Part shown: in pieces, positions 1 to 5,821 of the stretch
How positions within the stretch are numbered: the stretch's first letter is position 1
Layout of the letters: each line of letters opens with the position of its first letter
Assembly (NCBI GenBank): GCA_026390275.1
Contig: JAPLGF010000124.1
Coordinates: 1-6,884 of the forward strand
Origin: Candidatus Atribacteria bacterium
Lineage (GTDB): Bacteria > Atribacterota > Atribacteria > Atribacterales > Atribacteraceae
Direction of reading: 5' to 3'
DNA length: 6,884 nucleotides
Position numbers and translations under genes: made by a program
The notes under the pieces: generated by a model
The model's input: only the letters and a program-made list of their open reading frames with translations
The model's database searches: none
What the model was told of the DNA's origin: nothing

Positions 1-849
1 GTGGTGGAAGAAACAGGGACCGGAGTGACCAGGTTCAAGCCGGGTGACCGGATTGCCATCGGTGCGGACATCCCCTGCGGGGAATGCCACTGGTGCCAGA
101 ATGGAATGGGAACAAACTGTGCCATCAATTATGCCATCGGATATCAGTTTGCTGGTGGATTTGCCGAATACATCCTGCTCAACGTGCTGACCGTGGTACA
201 GGGAGCGGTGACGCCCATTCCAGATAATCTTTCGTTCGATGAAGCCGCTCTGGCGGAACCACTGGCCTGCGCGATCAACGGCCTGGAAATGGCCCAATTG
301 GGGGTAGGGGATACGCTGTGTATCATTGGTGCCGGTCCCATCGGATGCATGATGATTGAAATGGGACGTCATATGGGCGCGACCAACATCATTGTCATGC
401 AGCGTTCACCCAAACGGCTGGAAATGGCCAGGAAATATGGAGCCGATCATTACTTCTTGAGTGAGGATTCTGATATTGAGCAGAAGGTCAAGGATGTCAC
501 CGGGGGAGAAGGACCGGATGTGATCATGGTGACCTGTGCCTCACCGGAAGCCCAGGAGCAGTCTTTGAAGATTGCCCGCCACCGGGCCCGCATCAATTTT
601 TTCGGTGGTTTGGCTTCCACTGCCCGTAACCTGAATATTCCTAGTAATCTGATCCACTACCAAGAGTTAGTTCTATTGGGAAGTCACGGAAGTCTTCCTC
701 GCCATCATCAAAAAGCGGTGAAGATGATCAGCCAGGGTATGGTACATGCCGGAAACTATATTACCCATCGTTTCCCTCTAGATCGGGTCCAGGAAGCCTA
801 TCGGGCATCGGAATCCCGGGAAGGTCTCAAAGTGGTGGTGAACCCGTAA
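1..849 (+). CDS. Zinc-dependent medium-chain (sorbitol/polyol-type) dehydrogenase, 5' end cut by the window
   Basis: Oxidoreductase of the zinc-dependent medium-chain dehydrogenase family, sorbitol/threonine dehydrogenase branch, which interconverts a secondary alcohol and a ketone on sugars or polyols. The visible part is 282 residues against about 340-350 for the family. The catalytic Cys and the GHE motif are missing because they lie before base 1, so the GTG at base 1 is probably an internal codon. Seen (numbered from base 1): a structural zinc cluster C26, C29, C32, C40; AEP with the conserved Glu at 86; and a Rossmann GAGPIG at 110-115. The end of the second Rossmann strand carries Q134-R135-S136 where NAD enzymes have Asp. 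An Arg-Ser pair at this place is known from the NADP-dependent whitefly ketose reductase, so NADP(H) preference is inferred. It ends 2 bp before the next dehydrogenase gene, so the two are one transcript. Family is certain; substrate is unknown. Confidence 0.9.
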   Translation: MVEETGTGVTRFKPGDRIAIGADIPCGECHWCQNGMGTNCAINYAIGYQFAGGFAEYILLNVLTVVQGAVTPIPDNLSFDEAALAEPLACAINGLEMAQLGVGDTLCIIGAGPIGCMMIEMGRHMGATNIIVMQRSPKRLEMARKYGADHYFLSEDSDIEQKVKDVTGGEGPDVIMVTCASPEAQEQSLKIARHRARINFFGGLASTARNLNIPSNLIHYQELVLLGSHGSLPRHHQKAVKMISQGMVHAGNYITHRFPLDRVQEAYRASESREGLKVVVNP

Positions 850-851
850 CC

Positions 852-1922
852 ATGGATACGATGAAAGCTCTGGTTTTAGAAAAGAAAGGGGAGATCATCC
901 TCAAAGAGGTACCCCTTCCCCGCACCAAAAAAGGAGAAGCGTTGATTCGGGTAAAAGCGTGTGGGATTTGTGGTTCCGATATCCCCCGGATATTTGGTGA
1001 TGTGGCATACTATTATCCTTCAATTCCGGGACATGAATTTTCAGGAGAAATCATCGCAGTCGGCGAGGGGACAGAAAACCGGAGTCTCCTGGGGAAGCGA
1101 GTCACCGTGTTTCCCTTATTACCTTGTGGACAATGTCGCTACTGTGAGTCCGGGTACTTTGAAATCTGTGATCATTATGGGTATATTGGTTCCCGGCAGG
1201 ATGGAGCATTCGCCGAATACGTGGTCGTTCCTCTGAAGAATTGCCTGGAGCTCCCTGACAATGTGTCCTATGAGTGTGGAGCACTCACTGAACCATCAGC
1301 CGTGACGTTTCATGGATTACAGCGACTTCGCCCGCCTTTTGCCGGAACGGTCGCAGTTTTTGGATTGGGACCGATCGGTGTTCTCTTCGGGTTTTGGGCG
1401 AAAACCGCCGGAGCAACAGCCCTGATCGGTTTCGATGTCGATGAAGTGAAGCTCAGTTTCGCCAAATCCATGATATTTGATGATGTGCAGGTCCCGAATG
1501 AAGAAAACACCAGGAAGATGATCGAAAAGTATACCGCTGGAATCGGTTTTGATTATACCGTTGAGGCATCTGGCAACAATCATGCCCTGGTCAATACCCT
1601 CAAAATCGTGCGAAAGTTGGGGGAGGTTCTCCTCCTTGGGAATCAGGAAAAAGAGGTGAAACTAACTTCCGGTGAAATGAACCTCATTCTCCGGAAGGAA
1701 CTCACCCTGCGGGGAACCTGGAATTCGTGTTTTGCCCAGCTTGGTTCCGACTGGAAATCGGTCCTGGAATACCAGCGTCTGAAAAAAGTCGATTTTAGTC
1801 ATCTCATTTCTCATCGCATCTTCTTAGAGGAAGCTCCCCAGGTTCTCCGCGCTATGCGTGACAGGAAATTACCTTATACCAAAGTGCTGATCATTCCCGG
1901 AGGTGGAATCATATCATGTTAA
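852..1922 (+). CDS. gatD: Zinc-dependent polyol(-phosphate) dehydrogenase, galactitol-1-phosphate 5-dehydrogenase-like
   Basis: Full-length medium-chain dehydrogenase of 356 residues. Catalytic zinc ligands are C40, H61 and E62; structural zinc ligands are C92, C95, C98 and C106; the nucleotide-binding GLGPIG is at 171-176, with D195 at the end of the next strand, the usual sign of NAD(H) use. GSDIPRIF, the YYYPSIPGHEFSG stretch, IGSRQDGAFAEY, ILRKELTLRGTW and KVLIIPG match, block by block, what I recall of E. coli GatD, which oxidises galactitol 1-phosphate to D-tagatose 6-phosphate. The exact substrate here is inferred and could be another hexitol or its phosphate. The ATG at 852 follows the previous stop by 2 bp. 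An ATG at 861 (Met4, MKALVLEKKG) is an alternative start, and neither has a strong ribosome site, which suggests translational coupling. The stop overlaps the next gene's start by 7 bp. Confidence 0.9.
   Translation: MDTMKALVLEKKGEIILKEVPLPRTKKGEALIRVKACGICGSDIPRIFGDVAYYYPSIPGHEFSGEIIAVGEGTENRSLLGKRVTVFPLLPCGQCRYCESGYFEICDHYGYIGSRQDGAFAEYVVVPLKNCLELPDNVSYECGALTEPSAVTFHGLQRLRPPFAGTVAVFGLGPIGVLFGFWAKTAGATALIGFDVDEVKLSFAKSMIFDDVQVPNEENTRKMIEKYTAGIGFDYTVEASGNNHALVNTLKIVRKLGEVLLLGNQEKEVKLTSGEMNLILRKELTLRGTWNSCFAQLGSDWKSVLEYQRLKKVDFSHLISHRIFLEEAPQVLRAMRDRKLPYTKVLIIPGGGIISC
1899..1906 (+). promoter_or_regulatory. Ribosome binding site for the epimerase gene
   Basis: GGAGGTGG lies 9 bases before the ATG at 1916, inside the last codons of the gatD-like gene. 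It fixes the epimerase start and shows that the 7-bp overlap of the two genes is real. Confidence 0.8.
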
Positions 1923-2599
1923 ACGCATCTTTGCCGGTTAAAATCATGGCTTCTTTGGATTGTGCTGATTATCTGCACCTCATCGATGACATTCGAAAAC
2001 TGGAGCAGGGGGGAGTGGATATGCTCCACATCGATATCATGGATGGACATTTTGTTCCCAACTACGCCTTAGGAACCAATCTCCTCCGAAAACTTCGTCC
2101 TCAGACCAAACTTCTTTTCGATATCCACCTGATGACAGAGCAACCGGAAGCAAATACCACCCTCTTCGCCGGATTGGGGGCGGATCTCATCACCTTCCAT
2201 TGCGAGACCACTTCCCGGTTGCACCAGATGGTGAGCCTGGTGAAAAGTTTGGGGAAGAAGGTGGGACTCGCCCTGAACCCCTCCACGCCGCCAGCCTTTC
2301 TCTCCTACCTGTTGCCCTATCTGGATATGGTATTGGTGATGACAGTCGATCCGGGGTTCGTGGGGCAAAAGTTTGTCCCGGAGGCGATTGGAAAAGTGGA
2401 AGAGGTTCGACGTATGGCGGATGCCCAGCATTGTCCTATCGATATTGCAGTGGATGGAGGAATTGGAGAAAAAACCGTTCCCTTGCTCAAAAGAGCGGGA
2501 GCGAACGTTTTCGTCGGTGGAACCTCCAGTATTTTTACGGGAAAAGGAGACATTGAAGCACTGGCGCGGGATTTTCGCACCTTATGTGAAAAAAATTAA
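1916..2599 (+). CDS. rpe: Ribulose-phosphate 3-epimerase family protein (Rpe/AlsE-like ketose-phosphate 3-epimerase)
   Basis: A 227-residue TIM-barrel epimerase that inverts C3 of a ketose phosphate with a divalent metal and two Asp acid/base residues. Seen: S13 in the first strand, HIDIMDGHFVPN with metal ligands H38 and acid/base D40, DIHLM with metal ligand H71, HCE at 95-97, MTVDPGFVGQKF at 142-153, VDGG with the second catalytic Asp at 180, and the phosphate-binding GTSSIF near the end. Length is normal. HIDIMDG, VDPG (common Rpe has VNPG) and GTS (common Rpe has GSA) are closer to D-allulose-6-phosphate 3-epimerase (AlsE) than to E. coli Rpe. Together with its place behind a polyol-phosphate dehydrogenase gene, this allows a hexulose 6-phosphate as substrate instead of ribulose 5-phosphate. 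The family call is firm; the Rpe versus AlsE choice is open. Confidence 0.9.
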   Translation: MLNASLPVKIMASLDCADYLHLIDDIRKLEQGGVDMLHIDIMDGHFVPNYALGTNLLRKLRPQTKLLFDIHLMTEQPEANTTLFAGLGADLITFHCETTSRLHQMVSLVKSLGKKVGLALNPSTPPAFLSYLLPYLDMVLVMTVDPGFVGQKFVPEAIGKVEEVRRMADAQHCPIDIAVDGGIGEKTVPLLKRAGANVFVGGTSSIFTGKGDIEALARDFRTLCEKN

Positions 2600-2603
2600 G
2601 GAT

Positions 2604-2612
2604 GGAAGGGGG
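2604..2612 (+). promoter_or_regulatory. Ribosome binding site deciding the amidohydrolase start
   Basis: The purine run GGAAGGGGG is 7 bases before the ATG at 2620 and overlaps the alternative ATG at 2602. It argues for the shorter protein beginning MEAYEELF. Confidence 0.6.
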
Positions 2613-2619
2613 TTGGATT

Positions 2620-3870
2620 ATGGAGGCGTATGAGGAGCTCTTTTCTTTTCTTTTCGAGTGTGAAAAAATCGATACCCATGAACATTTGCTTTCCTCTGAT
2701 CATTACCTCCAAAGCAATGACATTTTGTTTGCTGTCCTGGAACGAAGTTATCTTCCCTGGATCATTTTCGGAGCCCGGGATCTACCTGGGCGTACTGTGA
2801 CCCGTCAGGATCTCTTAGAAGGTATGAAAAAGGTTCCTGCTGCTGCGTTTTACCGTTATCTCATCCGGGCGTTTTCCTCCATGTACGGTTTTGAAGGAGA
2901 ATTCCTGTCCGAGGAGAACTGGAATTCGCTGGCGGAAGCCATCCGGGAATGTTATCTTCATGGAAACATGATCGAGAAGTGGCTTGTCCGTTACCTGAAT
3001 ATCAAAAAAATCGTTTGGGACCGGTACTGGCTGATGGGAAATTTCTTGGTGGACCGGCCTCTCTTTTCACCGGTTCTCCGGATTGATCCGCTTCTCTATG
3101 GATACAGTCGGCAGGCTGGTGATCATGATGGGAAAAATCCTTTTCCCTATGCCGATGAAACCGGTATCTCTGTGCGCAATTTCGATGACTATCTGGCACT
3201 GATTGATTCTCTGTTCAGAAAAGGAGTAGAAGGGGGAGTCTGCGCAGTGAAATGTGCCATTGCCTACAATCGTTCATTGTCTTTTGAGCATGTTGACCGG
3301 AAAAAAGCGGAAGCGGTTTTTAATCCTGCTGGTCCGGTTAAACCAGATTCAGAAATTAAAGGTTTTCAGGATTACGTTTTCCGGTATTGCTTGGAAAAAG
3401 CGCGGGAACACCAGTTTCCTGTCCAGATCCACACCGGTCCGGGATACGCCTTTCAATCTGATCCTTCTCGATTGGGAACAATCTTTGAAGAATATCGAGA
3501 CATCAAAATTTCCCTTTTCCATGGTGGTTTCCCCTGGGTGGGAGAACCTGGTGCCATGGCTCTTTTCTATCCCAACCTGTACCTCGATCTGGTATGGCTC
3601 CCGGTTATGTCACCATCTTTTGCAGTGATGGCTCTCACCGAGTGGATCGAAGCTACCGGTGGTTCCCGGATCATGGTGGGTGGAGATTCCTGGAACGCCG
3701 AGGGCGTGGTGGGGTCTTTTCTTTTCAATTTGGAATGCATCGCCGAAACCTTGGCGCGTCTGGTTGATAAAAAGTACATCACCCTCTCCACCGCCCGGGA
3801 TATCGGGAAGATGATCCTGTGGGACAATCCCCGGGAGTTTTTCGGGTCCCGGCTTCAGGTGGAAGGGTAG
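2620..3870 (+). CDS. Amidohydrolase-superfamily metal-dependent enzyme (FluG/uronate isomerase-like), last gene of the polyol operon
   Basis: A 416-residue TIM-barrel metal enzyme of the amidohydrolase superfamily, probably cytoplasmic since no signal peptide or membrane segment is visible. Numbered from the ATG at 2620: IDTHEHL gives the HxH metal pair H20/H22; CAVKCAIAY places K211 on a barrel strand; QIHTG gives H271, LFHGG gives H301, and VGGDS gives the catalytic-type D356. The second half (HTGPG, then HGGFPW, then YPNLYLDL, then GGDS) follows the layout of FluG-amidohydrolase/nodulin-like proteins and distantly that of uronate isomerase. I do not recognise an exact subfamily, so hydrolysis of a lactone or amide, or isomerisation of a sugar acid, are all possible. 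An ATG at 2602 is in frame, but the GGAAGGGGG run at 2604-2612 sits 7 bases before the ATG at 2620, which is therefore preferred. It lies 20 bp behind the epimerase gene, so it likely acts in the same pathway. Confidence 0.85.
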   Translation: MEAYEELFSFLFECEKIDTHEHLLSSDHYLQSNDILFAVLERSYLPWIIFGARDLPGRTVTRQDLLEGMKKVPAAAFYRYLIRAFSSMYGFEGEFLSEENWNSLAEAIRECYLHGNMIEKWLVRYLNIKKIVWDRYWLMGNFLVDRPLFSPVLRIDPLLYGYSRQAGDHDGKNPFPYADETGISVRNFDDYLALIDSLFRKGVEGGVCAVKCAIAYNRSLSFEHVDRKKAEAVFNPAGPVKPDSEIKGFQDYVFRYCLEKAREHQFPVQIHTGPGYAFQSDPSRLGTIFEEYRDIKISLFHGGFPWVGEPGAMALFYPNLYLDLVWLPVMSPSFAVMALTEWIEATGGSRIMVGGDSWNAEGVVGSFLFNLECIAETLARLVDKKYITLSTARDIGKMILWDNPREFFGSRLQVEG

Positions 3871-4028
3871 TAGGTCTCTCGGGCTACCATTAGCTCCTCG
3901 TTGGTGGGGATCACCCAAATTTCAACGGGGGAACCGTCCTGATGAATAAAGCCTTCCTGGTGGACTGTTTTCTGGTTCCGGGAGCGAGGCATGGAAATAC
4001 CGAGATTATCAAGATGTTCACAGATTCT
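3855..4028 (-). pseudogene. ackA: C-terminal remnant of acetate kinase (about 57 codons)
   Basis: An open minus-strand frame ends with a TGA at 3857-3855 and encodes the very end of an acetate kinase. The run VIPTNEELMVARET is the hallmark C-terminus of AckA (I recall VIPTNEELVIAQD in E. coli). The preceding RRICEHLDNLGI, then RSRNQ, then EGFIHQDGSP aligns in order with the E. coli pattern VRE...LGVLGF, then ERN, then SGFINKEG. The homology begins near 4028, where it overlaps the last 9 codons and stop of the ttuA-like gene in another frame. None of the three frames further upstream reads as AckA, so roughly the first 85% of the ~400-residue enzyme, including the nucleotide-binding and catalytic residues, is missing. 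No start codon with a ribosome site is visible for the fragment. The frame has no stops, which points to recent truncation, or to an assembly join. It also overlaps the amidohydrolase 3' end by 16 bp, tail to tail. Confidence 0.8.
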
Positions 4029-4929
4029 CCTTTTGTTCGATAGGATAAAATATATTACAAAATGCGCATCGTTCCTGGGTGGTTGGCATCCCACACCGGG
4101 TGCATTCCAGGAAGGGAACTGCCGGTCGGTGGCTCTGAAAAATTCGTTCGTTTATCTCCAGAAAGGTAAGCCAGAAGTAGTGTTTGGTTCCCGGAGATTG
4201 CTTCTCTAAGAGAGCGAGGGCCTTTTTATAATCCAGGCTCTTGGCTCGTTGTGAAAGAGGGCAGATTTCATCACAAAAAGGGAGGTCGGAGAACTGGGCA
4301 TAGGTCCGGATTTCATCATCGGTCAGGGTGTAGAATGGTTTCACCTTTTTCGCCAGTTTGGCGTGAAAGCTGGGGAGAATGGGAGACTGATGAGCTAAAT
4401 AATCTTCCCGCCATCGTAAAATGTTACCCAATAAGTTGGCAGCCTCGTCATCCAGGTTATGTCCGGTGGCCACCACCGGAAAATGGTTGGCGAGAGCATA
4501 CCGGTTCAGGAGATATCTTTTCACCAGACCGCATGCGGAGCAGGCCGGTCGATGGGTTAACTTCAAGGTTTCCGGAATGTTATAACCGGTTTCCATTTTC
4601 ACATCGATGACCGTCAAAGGCCAATTCTGATTCCGGGCAAATTCCTCCGCTACTAACCGGGAATTCCGGGAAAAATCTCCGATACCCAGATCGATATGGA
4701 TGGCATGAACCTGATCCCCCAGGAGGTGAAGGATCTGCCAGAGTGACATGCTGTCTTTTCCCCCCGATACCGCCAAGAGAACCGGTTCGTCTTTGGCAAA
4801 CATATGGTATCTTTTAATTGCGAGAAGGGTCTGTTTCTGGATAAATTTCTGAAAACACTCTTGACACAAAGTGCTGTTGTGTCGCGGAAGCTTGATGAGC
4901 GCTTCTTTTTTACAGGCAGTACATTTCAA
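4018..4929 (-). CDS. ttuA: TtuA/Ncs6-family tRNA 2-thiouridine synthetase (PP-loop, iron-sulfur)
   Basis: A 303-residue PP-loop ATPase that adenylates a tRNA uridine and replaces its 2-oxygen by sulfur; in Thermus TtuA the target is m5U54, in Ncs6/CTU1 it is U34. Domains in order: an N-terminal zinc finger (C3, C6, C22, C25); the ATP loop SGGKDS at 55-60; C130 and C133 (RPACSAC), plus C223 (ICP), matching the three cysteines that hold the [4Fe-4S] cluster in TtuA; GHNLDDE at 156-162; and a C-terminal zinc finger (C275, C278, C287, C290). The four-zinc-cysteine plus three-cluster-cysteine pattern separates it from TtcA and TilS. The start is TTG: an in-frame TGA lies just upstream and no ATG fits, while GAGGTG (4940-4935) sits 5 bases before it. 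No sulfur carrier (TtuB) gene is seen nearby. It is transcribed away from the superoxide reductase gene. Confidence 0.92.
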   Translation of the reverse strand: MKCTACKKEALIKLPRHNSTLCQECFQKFIQKQTLLAIKRYHMFAKDEPVLLAVSGGKDSMSLWQILHLLGDQVHAIHIDLGIGDFSRNSRLVAEEFARNQNWPLTVIDVKMETGYNIPETLKLTHRPACSACGLVKRYLLNRYALANHFPVVATGHNLDDEAANLLGNILRWREDYLAHQSPILPSFHAKLAKKVKPFYTLTDDEIRTYAQFSDLPFCDEICPLSQRAKSLDYKKALALLEKQSPGTKHYFWLTFLEINERIFQSHRPAVPFLECTRCGMPTTQERCAFCNIFYPIEQKENL

Positions 4930-4934
4930 TTTTT

Positions 4935-4940
4935 CACCTC
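4935..4940 (-). promoter_or_regulatory. Ribosome binding site fixing a TTG start for ttuA
   Basis: GAGGTG on the minus strand lies 5 bases before the TTG at 4929-4927. The in-frame TGA at 4941-4939 rules out any earlier start, and the next ATG (4924-4922) is out of frame, so TTG is the real initiator. Confidence 0.75.
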
Positions 4941-4969
4941 AGAAAAGCAGTAAAAACAAGATATGTCTC

Positions 4970-4984
4970 TACCAAAACATGGTA
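4970..4984. repeat. Short perfect inverted repeat in the divergent ttuA/SOR intergenic region
   Basis: TACCA-AAACA-TGGTA is a 5-bp perfect dyad with a 5-base centre. It overlaps a possible minus-strand -35-like TTGTTA (4988-4983) for ttuA; the best -10-like hexamer downstream is poor. It could be a small operator, but a 5-bp arm can arise by chance. Confidence 0.25.
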
Positions 4985-5028
4985 ACAAGAATTTCGGGGT
5001 CGTTCAAGTAGAGCGGGGAGATGGTTTT

Positions 5029-5057
5029 CTGAAATAATAAGCGAAGAAGTGTATAAT
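5029..5057 (+). promoter_or_regulatory. Sigma-70-type promoter for the superoxide reductase gene
   Basis: A perfect TATAAT at 5052-5057 is preceded, after exactly 17 bases, by CTGAAA (4 of 6 matches to TTGACA) at 5029-5034. Transcription would begin near 5063-5066, giving a leader of about 45 bases before the ATG at 5112. The position excludes the longer reading frame that would start with a GTG at 5049. Confidence 0.6.
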
Positions 5058-5111
5058 TTGAGGGAAATGGAAAAAAGATGTGGCTGGCATCAATGGTGGG
5101 GAGGGACGTTC

Positions 5112-5507
5112 ATGTCGAGTTTTGGAGATTATTTAAAGGGTCAGGACAAGGAAGGAAAAGAAAAACATACTCCGACTATCGAAATCGTCCGAGAGGGAGA
5201 GAATATCTGCCCATTGGTAAGAATCACGGTGGGGAAAGAGACGCCTCATCCCAATACAGTGGAACATCATATCAAATGGATCGATCTCTTCGGAATCAAA
5301 AAAGAGAATGAGCAACTCATCCATATTTCCACCTTCGATTTAGGACCGACCATTGCCTTTCCGGAAGTGAGTGTCCACGTCTTGCTGGATGAGATGGAAT
5401 CTCTCATCGCCATTTCTTACTGTAATATTCATGGAGCATGGGAGAGCCAGGTCAAAGTCATGCCTGCCTGCCGTGCCGCTTCGCTCTGCGGCGCAGGCAG
5501 GGTATGA
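5112..5507 (+). CDS. Superoxide reductase (one-iron desulfoferrodoxin/neelaredoxin)
   Basis: Reduces superoxide to hydrogen peroxide without making oxygen, using electrons usually passed from rubredoxin; it is typical of anaerobes and cytoplasmic. The 131-residue protein holds the complete iron centre: E17-K18-H19 (EKHTP), H46 and H52 in the HPNTVEHH motif, and C104 and H107 in SYCNIHG. These match the four His, axial Cys and the mobile Glu-Lys of the family. There is no N-terminal desulforedoxin CxxC domain, so it is the one-iron type. The ATG at 5112 is chosen because GGAGGG (5100-5105) lies 6 bases upstream and the promoter -10 overlaps the earlier GTG at 5049. The normal family end is reached near V116; the following 15 residues (MPACRAASL...) are encoded by a GC-rich palindrome and are probably a foreign extension. 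No rubredoxin gene is visible. Confidence 0.92.
   Translation: MSSFGDYLKGQDKEGKEKHTPTIEIVREGENICPLVRITVGKETPHPNTVEHHIKWIDLFGIKKENEQLIHISTFDLGPTIAFPEVSVHVLLDEMESLIAISYCNIHGAWESQVKVMPACRAASLCGAGRV
5459..5506. repeat. GC-rich imperfect palindrome over the 3' end of the superoxide reductase gene
   Basis: CCTGCCTGC (5463-5471) pairs with GCAGGCAGG (5493-5501). After a 3-base bulge (CGT), GCCGC (5475-5479) pairs with GCGGC (5488-5492), leaving an 8-base loop; outer CAT and ATG (5459-5461, 5504-5506) can extend the stem. No T-run follows, so it is not a standard intrinsic terminator. Its composition differs from the surroundings and it looks like a mobile palindromic (REP/MITE-like) unit. Copies elsewhere cannot be seen from this window. 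Confidence 0.65.
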
Positions 5508-5653
5508 GTGGACAACCATTGCATTTCCTGGCATCGTCTGAGAGATGATAAAAAACTCTTTTTCATTGGCAGTAAAATGGAACACAGAAATGGTTGTACC
5601 CTGCAGGCTGATTTTCCAGGGTAGTGTTTTTTCCTTTTCCCGATGTTTTCCTC
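5508..5653. other. Gap between superoxide reductase and the tRNA promoter; no convincing gene
   Basis: This stretch lies between the palindrome and the tRNA promoter. The plus strand has early stops in the frames examined. The minus strand is open through it (5693 down to 5340), reading for example SVFHFTANEKEFFIISQTMPG, which looks protein-like. However, it has no ribosome site I can see, its start falls next to the tRNA gene, and its other half is the shadow of the superoxide reductase gene. It may be the decayed remnant of a minus-strand gene cut by the palindrome. I do not recognise a family. Confidence 0.3.
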
Positions 5654-5682
5654 TTGTAAAAGTTATTACTTCTTCATATAAT
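5654..5682 (+). promoter_or_regulatory. Sigma-70-type promoter of the tRNA-Met gene
   Basis: TTGTAA (5654-5659) and a perfect TATAAT (5677-5682) are separated by exactly 17 bases. The -10 ends 11 bases before the first tRNA base, which fits a start of transcription just ahead of the tRNA. It probably also feeds tilS, since no separate promoter is obvious before that gene. Confidence 0.75.
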
Positions 5683-5693
5683 ACTGTCCACAC

Positions 5694-5770
5694 GGCGGTG
5701 TAGCTCAGTTGGCTAGAGCATTCGGCTCATACCCGGAGTGTCAGGGGTTCGAATCCCTTCACCGCCACCA
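5694..5770 (+). tRNA. tRNA-Met(CAT), elongator type, CCA encoded
   Basis: A full 77-base cloverleaf: acceptor GGCGGTG paired with CACCGCC over 7 bp, discriminator A at 5767 and encoded CCA at 5768-5770; D stem GCTC/GAGC; anticodon stem TTCGG/CCGGA (one T-G pair) with loop CTCATAC, anticodon CAT at 5728-5730; T arm AGGGG-TTCGAAT-CCCTT with one G-T pair. It is not the initiator: G1 pairs with C72, and the three G-C pairs of the initiator anticodon stem are missing. The sequence closely resembles Bacillus-type elongator tRNA-Met as I recall it (GGCGGTGTAGCTCAG start, CATACCCG after the anticodon). A tRNA-Ile2, which also has CAT before lysidine modification, is less likely but not excluded by sequence alone. 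Confidence 0.93.
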
Positions 5771-5821
5771 TTTTTTTCTTTCCTCTCTTTCGACGAACAT
5801 CTTTGGGGTACTTTCTCATCT

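Noticed and set aside
3865..3888. GGTAG...CTACC inverted repeat at the convergent end as a terminator
   Set aside because: The stem is only 5 bp with a 13-base loop and no T-run; part of it encodes the acetate kinase remnant.
4251..4610. 119-codon plus-strand frame inside ttuA
   Set aside because: It is antisense to a gene with complete zinc, cluster and ATP-loop motifs, and its translation is low-complexity in character with no ribosome site.
5049..5111. Longer superoxide reductase beginning with a GTG at 5049
   Set aside because: The perfect -10 hexamer TATAAT occupies 5052-5057, and a good ribosome site precedes the ATG at 5112; the extra residues (Trp-rich, Gly-rich) do not fit the family.
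5459..5520. Intrinsic terminator after superoxide reductase
   Set aside because: The hairpin is strong but it is followed by GTATGAGTGG, with no run of T.
5694..5770. Initiator tRNA-fMet
   Set aside because: The first acceptor pair is a normal G-C and the anticodon stem lacks the three consecutive G-C pairs of initiators.
5771..5790. Intrinsic terminator after the tRNA
   Set aside because: There is a T-rich tract, but no hairpin precedes it apart from the tRNA itself, and tilS follows without a promoter I can see.
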